Assembly (NCBI RefSeq): GCF_030466405.1 | Contig: NZ_JAGGJF010000002.1 | Coordinates: 124,001 to 188,000, forward strand | Direction: 5' to 3' | DNA: 64,000 bases | Origin: Pseudidiomarina terrestris | Lineage (GTDB): Bacteria; Pseudomonadota; Gammaproteobacteria; Enterobacterales; Alteromonadaceae | Part shown: piece after piece, positions 17,038 through 25,747 of the stretch | Numbering within the stretch: the stretch's first letter is position 1 | Layout: each line of letters opens with the position of its first letter | Position numbers and translations under genes: made by a program | The notes under the pieces: model-generated | The model's database searches: none | Seen by the model: only the letters and a program-made list of their open reading frames with translations | Told to the model about the DNA's origin: nothing

Positions 17038-17558
17038 AACCGTTAATTACCCAGCACATTCGTGCCATCCACGACTACCCGAAAGCGGGTATCGTGTTCC
17101 GCGATATTACGCCGTTGCTGGCTGATGGGCCGGCATTTCAGCAAACCATAGATCACCTGGTTGAGCGTTATCGCGGGGCAGGTATCACCAAAGTAGTGGG
17201 AATCGAAGCACGCGGGTTCATTTTCGCGACCGCTTTAGCCTATGCTCTGGGCATCGGCTTTGTCCCTTTGCGTAAGCCCGGCAAACTTCCCGGCAAAACC
17301 CTGCAACAAAAGTATCAGCTCGAGTACGGCGATGATGCCCTGGAACTGCACGCGGATGCTTTAACCGCCACGGATAAAGTGCTTATTATTGATGATTTGC
17401 TGGCCACGGGCGGCACAGTACTCGCAGGGGTAGCGCTGGTTGAACAAGCCGCCGCGCAACTGCATGAGTGCGCATTCATTATCACTTTAAACGACTTACC
17501 AGGCGTTCAGCGTCTTAACGATGCAGCGATTCCTTACTATACCCTGTGCGAATTTTGA
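17034..17558 (+). CDS. apt: Adenine phosphoribosyltransferase
   Basis: 174 residues. It converts adenine plus PRPP to AMP in purine salvage. Motifs: YPKAGIVFRDITPLL near the N-terminus, GIEARGFIF (about 58-66), and the PRPP loop VLIIDDLLATGGT (about 116-128). The start at 17034 overlaps the response-regulator stop by 4 bases and gives the usual family length. apt upstream of dnaX-ybaB-recR-htpG-adk is the same order as in E. coli. Confidence 0.95.
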   Translation: MKPLITQHIRAIHDYPKAGIVFRDITPLLADGPAFQQTIDHLVERYRGAGITKVVGIEARGFIFATALAYALGIGFVPLRKPGKLPGKTLQQKYQLEYGDDALELHADALTATDKVLIIDDLLATGGTVLAGVALVEQAAAQLHECAFIITLNDLPGVQRLNDAAIPYYTLCEF

Positions 17559-17640
17559 GGTAACGTAAGGACATTCTCTTGTCAGTCATTGGCAGTGATT
17601 AGCGTCGTTCAACTTAGCGTACTTCAACAAGGAAGCTAGC

Positions 17641-19476
17641 ATGAGTTATCAGGTGCTCGCCCGTAAATGGCGACCGCATAAATTCGCAGAAGTAGTGGGT
17701 CAGCAACACGTGCTGAAGCCCGTGATGAATGCGTTGCAATCAGGTCGGTTACATCATGCCTGGTTACTTACCGGAACTCGAGGCGTGGGCAAAACCACGA
17801 TTGCCCGCATCCTGGCAAAAAGTCTGAATTGCGAAAATGGCGTGACTGCTGAACCCTGCGGCACCTGTGCTGCCTGTGTTGCCATCGACGAGGGACGATT
17901 TGTTGATCTGCTTGAGATTGACGCCGCCTCGCGCACCAAAGTTGAAGACACGCGAGAGCTGCTGGATAACGTTCAGTACCGTCCGACTCAGGGACGTTAT
18001 AAAGTCTACCTGATTGATGAAGTCCATATGTTATCGCGGCACAGCTTTAATGCGCTGCTAAAAACTCTGGAAGAGCCCCCCGAACACGTCAAATTTTTAC
18101 TGGCGACCACGGATCCGCAGAAACTGCCGATCACGGTATTATCCCGCTGCCTGCAGTTTAACCTCAAGGCGTTGGATCGACAGGAAATCGCCAGTCATCT
18201 GGCCTATGTCCTGCAACAAGAAGCTATCCCGTTTGAAGAAGCCGCGCTGACTGCCATTGCGCGCGCTGCCCGGGGCAGTATGCGTGATGCTTTAAGCCTT
18301 ACCGATCAAGCGATTGCACAAAGCGAACAGCAAGTGACCATGGCCGGTGTACAGCAAATGCTGGGTGCAGTACCGAGCTTTGAACTGGCCCGGCTGTTAG
18401 AGCAGGTCTTGGCAGGCAAGGGCGGAGACGTCCTGACCACCCTGGCCCGGGTTGCCGGGCAGGTGCCGGACTTGAGCAATCTACTGGCCGAATTACAGAA
18501 TTTTGTGCATCAGCTGGCGTTGTTTCAGGCGGTGCCCGAAACTGCCGAGACCCTTGGGCTGAGCACTGAAGATCAGCATCTGGCCCAGCATCTGCCGGCT
18601 GAGCTGTTGCAAGTTTACTATGACATTCTGGTGCAGGGCCGTCGCGATCTGGACTATGCAGCGGATGTTCGCAGCGGTGTGGAGATGACCTTATTAAGGT
18701 TGATGGCATTCAGGCCACAGAAGCTTTCTATCGTGGAACGCTCAGCGGACGAAGTCACTCAGGTGGAAACGCATTCCTCAGCGCGTCAGGCTGCAACGGA
18801 CGAAGCCAGTACCCCCTTGCCTGAATCACGACTGAGCGCAGCGCCAGAGCCAGCCCCGATGCCAGAGCCGGCGCCGATGCCAGAACCGGCACCAATGCCA
18901 GAGCCGGCCCCGATGCCAGAGCCAGCACCAGCGCCTGAACCGGAACCTATGCCGGAGCCCGAGCCAGAGCAAACTCCGCAGCCGCAAACAACGTCACAGA
19001 AGACAACTGAAGCGGCGGATGGTTTGGCAGCACTGTTGGAAACCCGCGAGCTATTGCAGCAAAAAAAAAATCCTGAAATCCTAGCGGGCGTTCGCAGTGC
19101 CGCCGAGATTGATCGTTGGGCGGCACTCATTGATACTGTCGAGCTGGAAGGTCTGGCGCGACAACTGGCACGCAATAGTGTGCTGGAGCACACCGCAGAA
19201 GGTTACATTATGCAGGTGCGCGAGGCGTGGCAGCATTTACTGAGCGACGGTGCATGTGAAGCAATCCGTACCGCCTTAAAAGAGGGCCTGGATTTAGATC
19301 TGCAGGATATTGTGCTGGCCACCACGGAACAGGCGACGCCATTTGAAATCCAACAGCAGATCGATGCTGAGCGCTTAGCTCAGGCAAAACAAAGTTTAGC
19401 TGCAGACCCGCTGGTGCAGGGGTTACAGCAACAATTTGGTGCTGAGTTGCAAGACGACTCAGTGAAACCACTTTAA
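17641..19476 (+). CDS. dnaX: DNA polymerase III subunits tau and (probably) gamma
   Basis: 611-residue clamp-loader ATPase. Walker A GTRGVGKTTIARI (about 44-56), a zinc site with CGTCAACV and an upstream Cys (about 64-79), Walker B YLIDEVHML and the SRC motif TVLSRCLQFN identify domains I-III (to about residue 370). A proline-rich linker with PAPMPE repeats (about 401-440) replaces the usual domain IV spacer. The C-terminal domain (about 490-611) should bind the polymerase alpha subunit and DnaB. A run of ten A at codons 474-477 could yield a truncated gamma form of about 478 residues. AAGGAAG precedes the ATG. ybaB follows after 23 bases. Confidence 0.96.
   Translation: MSYQVLARKWRPHKFAEVVGQQHVLKPVMNALQSGRLHHAWLLTGTRGVGKTTIARILAKSLNCENGVTAEPCGTCAACVAIDEGRFVDLLEIDAASRTKVEDTRELLDNVQYRPTQGRYKVYLIDEVHMLSRHSFNALLKTLEEPPEHVKFLLATTDPQKLPITVLSRCLQFNLKALDRQEIASHLAYVLQQEAIPFEEAALTAIARAARGSMRDALSLTDQAIAQSEQQVTMAGVQQMLGAVPSFELARLLEQVLAGKGGDVLTTLARVAGQVPDLSNLLAELQNFVHQLALFQAVPETAETLGLSTEDQHLAQHLPAELLQVYYDILVQGRRDLDYAADVRSGVEMTLLRLMAFRPQKLSIVERSADEVTQVETHSSARQAATDEASTPLPESRLSAAPEPAPMPEPAPMPEPAPMPEPAPMPEPAPAPEPEPMPEPEPEQTPQPQTTSQKTTEAADGLAALLETRELLQQKKNPEILAGVRSAAEIDRWAALIDTVELEGLARQLARNSVLEHTAEGYIMQVREAWQHLLSDGACEAIRTALKEGLDLDLQDIVLATTEQATPFEIQQQIDAERLAQAKQSLAADPLVQGLQQQFGAELQDDSVKPL
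18841..18960 (+). repeat. Short in-frame tandem repeat in dnaX encoding PAPMPE units
   Basis: Imperfect 18-base units (pattern CCAGAGCCGGCGCCGATG with synonymous changes) encode APEPAPMPEPAPMPE-type repeats, about four to five full PAPMPE units followed by degenerate PEP units. The repeat lies in the linker between the ATPase part and the tau-specific C-terminal domain, a place that tolerates length change. Confidence 0.85.
19060..19078 (+). promoter_or_regulatory. Candidate slippage/frameshift site for DnaX gamma
   Basis: Ten consecutive A (19061-19070) follow CAG C. In frame this reads CAA AAA AAA AAT. Gain of one A, or a -1 ribosomal shift, reads AAA TCC TGA and stops at once. Loss of one A reads ATC CTG AAA TCC TAG and also stops within a few codons. 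Either event would give a product of about 478-480 residues without the tau C-terminal domain. E. coli uses a -1 frameshift and Thermus uses transcriptional slippage on an A-run to make gamma. Confidence 0.6.
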
Positions 19477-19499
19477 CGAACAAATAGTAGAGGTAAGTT

Positions 19500-19829
19500 A
19501 TGTTTAAAGGTGGAATGGGAAATATGATGAAGCAGGCGCAACAGATGCAGGAGCGCATGCAACAAGCCCAGGAAGAAATCGCTAATCTGGAAGTGACCGG
19601 TGAAGCAGGTGCAGGTATGGTCAAAGTCACCATGCTGGGTAACCATAACGTGCGCCGCGTGCACGTTGACCCAAGTTTGTTAGAAGACGACGATCAGGAA
19701 ATGCTGGAAGATCTGATCGCCGCGGCTATCAACGACGCCGTGCGTCGGGTAGAGCAGACGACCAAAGAACGCATGGCAGAAGTCACGGGCGGCATGAACT
19801 TGCCACCAGGCATGAAACTCCCTTTCTAA
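19500..19829 (+). CDS. ybaB: YbaB/EbfC nucleoid-associated protein
   Basis: 109 residues, the normal length. It has an N-terminal helix ([20 protein letters not shown]), the core [20 protein letters not shown], and a C-terminal segment [11 protein letters not shown] typical of the family. It is a small dimeric DNA-binding protein of the nucleoid, encoded between dnaX and recR in most gammaproteobacteria. AGAGGTAAG precedes the ATG; the gap to recR is 12 bases. Confidence 0.95.
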   Translation: MFKGGMGNMMKQAQQMQERMQQAQEEIANLEVTGEAGAGMVKVTMLGNHNVRRVHVDPSLLEDDDQEMLEDLIAAAINDAVRRVEQTTKERMAEVTGGMNLPPGMKLPF

Positions 19830-19841
19830 AGGCTGTTAGCG

Positions 19842-20456
19842 ATGCGGTTAAGTCCGGCGATTACTGAATTGATGCGTGCTTTACGTACCTTGCCCGGGGT
19901 GGGCCCAAAGTCCGCCCAACGCATGGCGTTCCAGATCCTGGAGCGGCAACGCGATGCCGGCCTGCAGCTGTCTAAGGCATTGGCGGAAGCGATTGAGCGG
20001 GTCGGTCATTGCAGTGTCTGCCGGACCTTAACGGAAAGCGAGATCTGTGAGCTTTGTGCCAATCAGAATCGGCGCGAAGCTGGCCTGCTGTGTATTGTAG
20101 AGACGCCGGCAGATGTTCTGGCCATTGAACAAACGGGCCAGTATCAGGGCTGTTATTTTGTCTTGATGGGACATTTGTCGCCGCTCGATGGTATCGGGCC
20201 GGAAGACATTGGCCTGGACACCCTGGCCGAGCGGCTGGCTCAGGAGCCCATCTCGGAAATCATTTTAGCTACCAATCCGACCATTGAAGGTGAGGCCACA
20301 GCGCATTACATTGCGGAGTTGGCACGCCAGCATTCTATCAATACCTCACGTATCGCCCACGGCGTTCCTGTCGGTGGCGAGCTTGAATACGTTGACCAGG
20401 CGACCCTTGGTCATGCCTTCAGCGGCCGTAAACGTATCGACTTTGATCTGTTTTAA
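19842..20456 (+). CDS. recR: Recombination protein RecR
   Basis: 204 residues. It acts with RecF and RecO to load RecA at single-strand gaps. Features in order: a helix-hairpin-helix region [17 protein letters not shown] (about 13-29), a four-Cys zinc finger ([16 protein letters not shown], about 57-72), a Toprim domain ([20 protein letters not shown] and [12 protein letters not shown]), and the C-terminal [10 protein letters not shown]. The length is normal. Third gene of the dnaX-ybaB-recR run. Confidence 0.96.
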   Translation: MRLSPAITELMRALRTLPGVGPKSAQRMAFQILERQRDAGLQLSKALAEAIERVGHCSVCRTLTESEICELCANQNRREAGLLCIVETPADVLAIEQTGQYQGCYFVLMGHLSPLDGIGPEDIGLDTLAERLAQEPISEIILATNPTIEGEATAHYIAELARQHSINTSRIAHGVPVGGELEYVDQATLGHAFSGRKRIDFDLF

Positions 20457-20458
20457 CT

Positions 20459-20486
20459 CTTGAATTAAGTAATTACGTCCCCATCT
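20459..20486 (+). promoter_or_regulatory. Sigma-32 heat-shock promoter of htpG
   Basis: CTTGAA (20459-20464) and CCCCATCT (20479-20486) are separated by 14 bases, a near-perfect match to the E. coli sigma-32 consensus (CTTGAA, 11-15 bases, CCCCATNT). It lies 42 bases before the htpG start, in the recR-htpG gap. Confidence 0.85.
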
Positions 20487-20527
20487 CTGCTCTAGTGTTC
20501 ATCAACAATAGTGCAGGAGATTCCACT

Positions 20528-22423
20528 ATGGCGGAGACCCGTCAAGCCGAAACCCATGGGTTTCAGACTGAAGTGAAGCAATTGCTTCATTTGATGATTC
20601 ATTCGCTTTATTCCAACAAGGAAATCTTTTTACGCGAACTGGTATCGAATGCGTCTGACGCGGCCGATAAGTTGCGTTTTAAGGCGTTAAGCGACAGTAA
20701 ACTGATTGCCGACGATGCCGAGTTGCGTGTCCGCGTCAGTGTCGATAAAGACGCAGGCACCATCACTATCAGTGATAACGGTGTCGGCATGACCCGCGAA
20801 GAAGTGATGAGTAACCTGGGCACCATCGCCAAATCAGGCACCTCAGAATTTTTCAGCCAGCTTTCTGGTGACGACGCCAAGGACAGCCGTTTAATCGGAC
20901 AGTTCGGCGTTGGCTTCTATTCTGCCTTTATCGTTGCCGACAGTGTTACCGTGCGCACCCGCGCCGCCGGCACTGACAGCAGTGAAGGGGTGGAATGGAC
21001 CTCAAAAGGCGAGGGCGAGTTCGACCTGCGCGACATTGAGAAAGCGCAACGTGGTACCGATATCATTTTACACGTCCGCGACGACGCCCAGGATTTCCTT
21101 GACGAGTCGCGCTTACGCGGCATCATTACCAAGTACTCGGACCATCTGAGTATACCGGTGCAGATGCCAGAGCGTGATGACGACGGTAAGACCACTGAAT
21201 GGCAAGCCGTCAACTCTGGCCAGGCGCTGTGGACCCGCGAGAAGAGCGAGATCAGCGACGAAGAGTATCAGGAATTTTATAAGACCATTGCCCATGACTT
21301 CGAGGACCCATTGCTGTGGAGCCATAACAAAGTCGAAGGTACGCAGGAGTACACCAGCTTGTTGTACATCCCGAAACGCGCGCCCTGGGACCTATGGAAC
21401 CGGGAACAGCAACACGGGATCAAGCTTTACGTGAAACGCGTCTTCATCATGGACGACGCCCAGCAGCTCATGCCAACCTATCTGCGTTTTGTGCGCGGTT
21501 TGATGGACTCCAATGATCTGCCACTGAATGTTTCCCGGGAAATTTTACAGGACAACAAGATCACCCGCGCGATGCGTAGCGGCAGCACCAAGAAAGTGCT
21601 CGGCATGCTAAGTAAGCTGGCCAAGGACGATCCTGAAGCCTATCAGGGCTTCTGGAATACCTTCGGCAGCGTACTTAAAGAAGGTCCTGCGGAAGACCAC
21701 GCGAACCAGGAGAAAATCGCTGGTCTGTTACGTTTTGCCTCGACTCAAGAAGACAAGCCAGAAGCCACCTTCAGTCTGGATGACTACATCGGACGCATGT
21801 CTGAGCAGCAGGACAAGATTTATTACATTGTGGCCGACAGCTATGAAGCCGCACGTGATAATCCTGCGCTGGAGATCTTCCGCAAGAAAGGCATTGAAGT
21901 GCTGTTGTTGTCTGAGCGTATCGATGAGTGGCTGATGAGCCATCTGAGCGAGTACAAAGAGCATGCCTTCCAAAGCGTCACCCGTGGTGACCTGGATCTT
22001 GGTGATCTGGAAGACGAGGAAGCTAAGCAGCAACAGGAAGAGCTGGAGAAAACCTTCGAAGAGCAAGTGAAGCGGTTTGCAACAGCTTTGGGTGAGAAGG
22101 TGAAGAGTGTGCGCGTCACCCACCGCCTGACCAGTTCGCCAGCCTGTATCGTGACCGATGATAACGACATGAGCACTCAGATGGCGAAGCTGATGGAAGC
22201 TGCCGGGCAACCGGTTCCGGAAACCAAGTACATTTTCGAGGTCAACCCTGAACATGCACTGGTGCAACGGGTCACTGCCGTTGAAGATGAAGCCAGATTC
22301 GCCGAGTGGGCGCAACTGCTACTGGATCAGGCGACCCTGGCTGAACGGGGCAGCCTGAAAGATCCGGCGCAATTTGTGACCCGTCTGAACCGGCTGATGA
22401 TGGAGCTGACCGACGCCTCTTAA
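20528..22423 (+). CDS. htpG: Chaperone HtpG (bacterial Hsp90)
   Basis: 631 residues. The N-terminal GHKL ATPase domain shows [17 protein letters not shown] (about 31-47, catalytic Glu/Asn), [11 protein letters not shown] and [11 protein letters not shown] (lid). The middle domain contains [11 protein letters not shown] with the catalytic Arg, and the C-terminal dimer domain follows. Cytosolic ATP-dependent folding of client proteins. I chose ATG 20528 ([15 protein letters not shown]), preceded by CAGGAGA; an upstream in-frame ATG at 20495 lacks family support. Heat-shock control is indicated by the sigma-32 promoter upstream. Confidence 0.97.
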   Translation: MAETRQAETHGFQTEVKQLLHLMIHSLYSNKEIFLRELVSNASDAADKLRFKALSDSKLIADDAELRVRVSVDKDAGTITISDNGVGMTREEVMSNLGTIAKSGTSEFFSQLSGDDAKDSRLIGQFGVGFYSAFIVADSVTVRTRAAGTDSSEGVEWTSKGEGEFDLRDIEKAQRGTDIILHVRDDAQDFLDESRLRGIITKYSDHLSIPVQMPERDDDGKTTEWQAVNSGQALWTREKSEISDEEYQEFYKTIAHDFEDPLLWSHNKVEGTQEYTSLLYIPKRAPWDLWNREQQHGIKLYVKRVFIMDDAQQLMPTYLRFVRGLMDSNDLPLNVSREILQDNKITRAMRSGSTKKVLGMLSKLAKDDPEAYQGFWNTFGSVLKEGPAEDHANQEKIAGLLRFASTQEDKPEATFSLDDYIGRMSEQQDKIYYIVADSYEAARDNPALEIFRKKGIEVLLLSERIDEWLMSHLSEYKEHAFQSVTRGDLDLGDLEDEEAKQQQEELEKTFEEQVKRFATALGEKVKSVRVTHRLTSSPACIVTDDNDMSTQMAKLMEAAGQPVPETKYIFEVNPEHALVQRVTAVEDEARFAEWAQLLLDQATLAERGSLKDPAQFVTRLNRLMMELTDAS

Positions 22424-22449
22424 CGAAGATGGGGTTGGTGACGACAAAT

Positions 22450-22483
22450 CCGGGCAGTACCGACGAAAGTCGGCATTGCTCGG
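22450..22483 (+). other. Stable hairpin in the htpG-adk gap
   Basis: CCGAC-GAAA-GTCGG forms a perfect inner stem with a GNRA loop (CGAAAG context). The flanking CCGGGCAGT and ATTGCTCGG can extend it by nine further pairs, counting G-T pairs, with a one-base bulge. No T-run follows, so it is not a normal terminator. It may protect or process the htpG mRNA, or control adk. Confidence 0.5.
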
Positions 22484-22559
22484 ACTTGTAAAGCTCGTCT
22501 CTAGGCGGTAAAGTTCGACCTAAATCGAATGCAAACCAAAAACTAGGAAGAGGTTGTAA

Positions 22560-23204
<645 letters not shown>

Positions 23205-23247
23205 GCCCGCAGCAAAGCGTTGCGCCAAGTTTTCGTTGTTCGACAGA

Positions 23248-23272
23248 AGCCCACCTTGCGTGGGCTTTTTTT
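23248..23272 (+). terminator. Rho-independent terminator after adk
   Basis: AGCCCAC pairs with GTGGGCT around a short CTTGC loop, followed by a run of seven T. Confidence 0.92.
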
Positions 23273-23297
23273 ATAAATAATAACAAGGAGAATACCC

Positions 23298-23702
23298 ATG
23301 ACAGTCGAACTACCTATTAGCATGCTGTACGCCGGGTTACTGGCGTTACTTTATTTTGTGCTGGCGGCACTTGTGATCCGTCTGCGCTGGCGCGATCGGG
23401 TCGGGATTGGCACTGGTGAGTCCAAAGATCTTGAAGTTGCGGTGCGCATTCACGGTAACTTCGCCGAGTACGTACCTTTTCTGCTGTTACTCTTAGTACT
23501 GATGGAATTAAGCGGTGCCAGCGGCATGCTGCTGCATACCGTAGGTGGTCTGTTGTTTGTCGCCCGGGTTTGCCACGCCATTGGTCTGCGAATGAGCATT
23601 GGACCATCTTGGGCGCGCACTGTGGGTGTTCTGGGTACCTTTATTGTACTGCTGGTACAAGCCGGCTACATGCTCGGCTACGCCATGGGTATGCTGGCAT
23701 GA
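23298..23702 (+). CDS. MAPEG-family membrane protein
   Basis: 134 residues with four hydrophobic spans. The loop RVGIGTGESKDLEVAVRIHGNFAEYVPF (split: Arg-rich start, then RIHGNFAEY) is the typical MAPEG signature (HxNxxEY in the second helix). MAPEG proteins include microsomal glutathione transferases; bacterial members of this YecN-like group are mostly uncharacterised. ACAAGGAGAA precedes the ATG. The stop overlaps the start of the following hydrolase gene (ATGA). Confidence 0.8.
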   Translation: MTVELPISMLYAGLLALLYFVLAALVIRLRWRDRVGIGTGESKDLEVAVRIHGNFAEYVPFLLLLLVLMELSGASGMLLHTVGGLLFVARVCHAIGLRMSIGPSWARTVGVLGTFIVLLVQAGYMLGYAMGMLA

Positions 23703-24511
23703 CCGACGCATTACCTGCCGGCATCCATGTCAGCGGCGACGCCGCCGGGCCTGCTGTGGTATTGCTGCACAGTTCGCAAAGCAATACCGGCCAGTGGCGA
23801 GACCTGATAAAACGCTTACAAGCAGATTACCATCTGATTGGTATCGATCTGCTCGGCTACGGCAAAGCACCGGCGCCAGAGGTCGACGCGACCGAAGCGT
23901 TTCGCTTTACCGACGAGGTCCCGCGCATAGTGGCGGCGGTGGAGCAACTGACCCAAGGTCAGCCGGTGATTTTGGTAGGGCACTCTTATGGAGCTGCGGT
24001 GGCGCTTAAACTGGCGCTGGAGAACCTGCTGCCGGTGCGTGCCCTGGCGCTGTTTGAACCGGTCGCTTTTCATGTGCTGGATGCCAATGATCCGGCACGT
24101 CAGGAAGTTGAAGCCATCGCCAACCAAATGGATCAGGAGGATAAATGGGCAGCGACCCAGGCCTTTGTTGACTACTGGAACGTACCGGGTTACTTCGCGG
24201 CTTTACCTGAAAAGTTGCAGCAGCAAATGGCCAGTCAGGCCGACAAAGTCGCGATGGATTTCGCCGCACTGATGGGCGAGCCTCATAAACTGGTGGATTA
24301 TCGGCGGGTCGAAGTGCCGGTGTTGTTACTGACAGGTGCGCGTACCCAGGCCAGTGCCAGACGTGTCGCAGAGCAACTGCAACAGGTACTGCCTCAGGTT
24401 GAAGTTGAGCAGCTTGCATGCGGCCACATGGGACCACTGACGCACCCGCAACTGGTGAATCCCTTACTGGTGAACTTCCTGCAGCAGGTAACGGAGCCAA
24501 GTGGTGCCTGA
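23699..24511 (+). CDS. Alpha/beta-fold hydrolase
   Basis: 270 residues. Oxyanion region VVLLHSSQSNTGQW (about 18-31), nucleophile elbow VGHSYGAAVALKL with Ser near residue 95, an acid residue in the VPVLLLTGART region, and the catalytic His in LACGHMGPLTHP (about 243). The substrate is unknown. Its start overlaps the MAPEG gene by 4 bases and its end overlaps the cysteine desulfurase gene by 11 bases, so MAPEG-hydrolase-csdA read as one transcript. Confidence 0.82.
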   Translation: MTDALPAGIHVSGDAAGPAVVLLHSSQSNTGQWRDLIKRLQADYHLIGIDLLGYGKAPAPEVDATEAFRFTDEVPRIVAAVEQLTQGQPVILVGHSYGAAVALKLALENLLPVRALALFEPVAFHVLDANDPARQEVEAIANQMDQEDKWAATQAFVDYWNVPGYFAALPEKLQQQMASQADKVAMDFAALMGEPHKLVDYRRVEVPVLLLTGARTQASARRVAEQLQQVLPQVEVEQLACGHMGPLTHPQLVNPLLVNFLQQVTEPSGA

Positions 24512-25727
24512 AGCACGCGCAACAGGCTATCAACCGCCACGCGATGCCTTCGGGTTATGGCAGGAGCAGCCGGAGCTGGTTTATCTGGATAGTGCAGCAA
24601 GCTGTCAGGTTCCTGAACCTGTGCTGCAACGTTATTTGCAGTATTACCGCCGCCAGCATGCCAATGTGCATCGTGGTGGCTACCCGCTGGCACAGCAGGC
24701 GACGCAGTTGCTGGAGCAGTCACGCGAGCGCTTAGCGCACTGGATCGGGACCGACGCTGAGCACCTGGTATTTACCGCAGGCGCAACGCACAGTCTGAAT
24801 TTGTTAGCCACAGGCCTTACCATCGACTGGCAGGCCGGCGATGAGATTGTGGTCAGCCGGGCCGAGCATCACGCCAACTTTTTGCCCTGGCAGCGGCTGG
24901 CGGAGCGCCATCAGCTGAAGCTGCGCTGGCTCGATCTCGATCCGCTCACGGGCGGCTTACCCGCGACCTGGCCTGAGCTTATCGGTCCGCGCTGTAAGCT
25001 GTTGGCTGTGACCATGGCCAGTAATGTCACCGGCCAGATCTTCCCGGTGGCGGAGCTGTGTCGACAGGCCGCGGCACAGGGTGCGGTCAGTATTATCGAC
25101 GCGGCCCAGGCGGTGAGCTCAGTAACTTTGGATGTGGCGGCGCTGCAGTGTGACGCGCTGACTTTTTCTGCGCACAAAATGTATGGCGTTACCGGCTGCG
25201 GCGTCTTGTACCTCTCGGATCGCTTACAGCAACAGTTGCAGCCGGCTTTGCTGGGCGGTGGTATGGTGGCGCAGGTCAGCGAAGCGCAAAGTCAGTGGTT
25301 AACCGGCGTGCATAAATACGAAGCAGGCACGCCCAATACCGCGGCAATTGTGGCTTGTGCCGAAGCCGCCGAATGGCTGACAGAACAACGCCAAAAAGGG
25401 CTTAGTGATTACCTGGATGGGCTGACCCGGTGGCTTGTTGATGAATTAGGTCAACGTAGCTGGATTCAGTTGTTGCCGCGCCAGGCGCCCGCATTACCGG
25501 TGCTCAGTTTTTTCAGCCCTGAAGTACACGCCTATGACCTTGCCAGTTTTCTGGCAGAGCAGGGCATTGCGGTGCGTGCTGGTAGTCATTGTGCGCAACC
25601 TTTATTGCAACATTGGCAGCATGAAGCGGTAGTCAGAGTGTCTTTAGCAGCCTATACTACGCGCGCCGATTGTGAGCGTCTGCTCGCTGCCCTGGATCAA
25701 GCCTATCAGCTCTTTGCTGACGCCTAA
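24501..25727 (+). CDS. csdA: Class V aminotransferase, cysteine desulfurase (SufS/CsdA group)
   Basis: 408 residues. The PLP lysine is in SAHKMYGVTGCGVLY (about residue 226), with the substrate-binding N-terminus YLDSAASCQVPE and RAEHHANFLPWQ. The catalytic Cys is in VRAGSHCAQPLL (about 362), the group II arrangement of SufS/CsdA, which removes sulfur from cysteine as a persulfide. No sufE/csdE or suf genes are adjacent, so CsdA rather than SufS is the better guess. The GTG start lies inside the hydrolase gene. Confidence 0.83.
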   Translation: MVPEARATGYQPPRDAFGLWQEQPELVYLDSAASCQVPEPVLQRYLQYYRRQHANVHRGGYPLAQQATQLLEQSRERLAHWIGTDAEHLVFTAGATHSLNLLATGLTIDWQAGDEIVVSRAEHHANFLPWQRLAERHQLKLRWLDLDPLTGGLPATWPELIGPRCKLLAVTMASNVTGQIFPVAELCRQAAAQGAVSIIDAAQAVSSVTLDVAALQCDALTFSAHKMYGVTGCGVLYLSDRLQQQLQPALLGGGMVAQVSEAQSQWLTGVHKYEAGTPNTAAIVACAEAAEWLTEQRQKGLSDYLDGLTRWLVDELGQRSWIQLLPRQAPALPVLSFFSPEVHAYDLASFLAEQGIAVRAGSHCAQPLLQHWQHEAVVRVSLAAYTTRADCERLLAALDQAYQLFADA

Positions 25728-25747
25728 CTAAACGAAGAGAAGATGTC

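Noticed and set aside
18786-19193. Minus-strand Gly/Ser-rich frame over dnaX
   Set aside because: It is the mirror of the PAPMPE repeat DNA.
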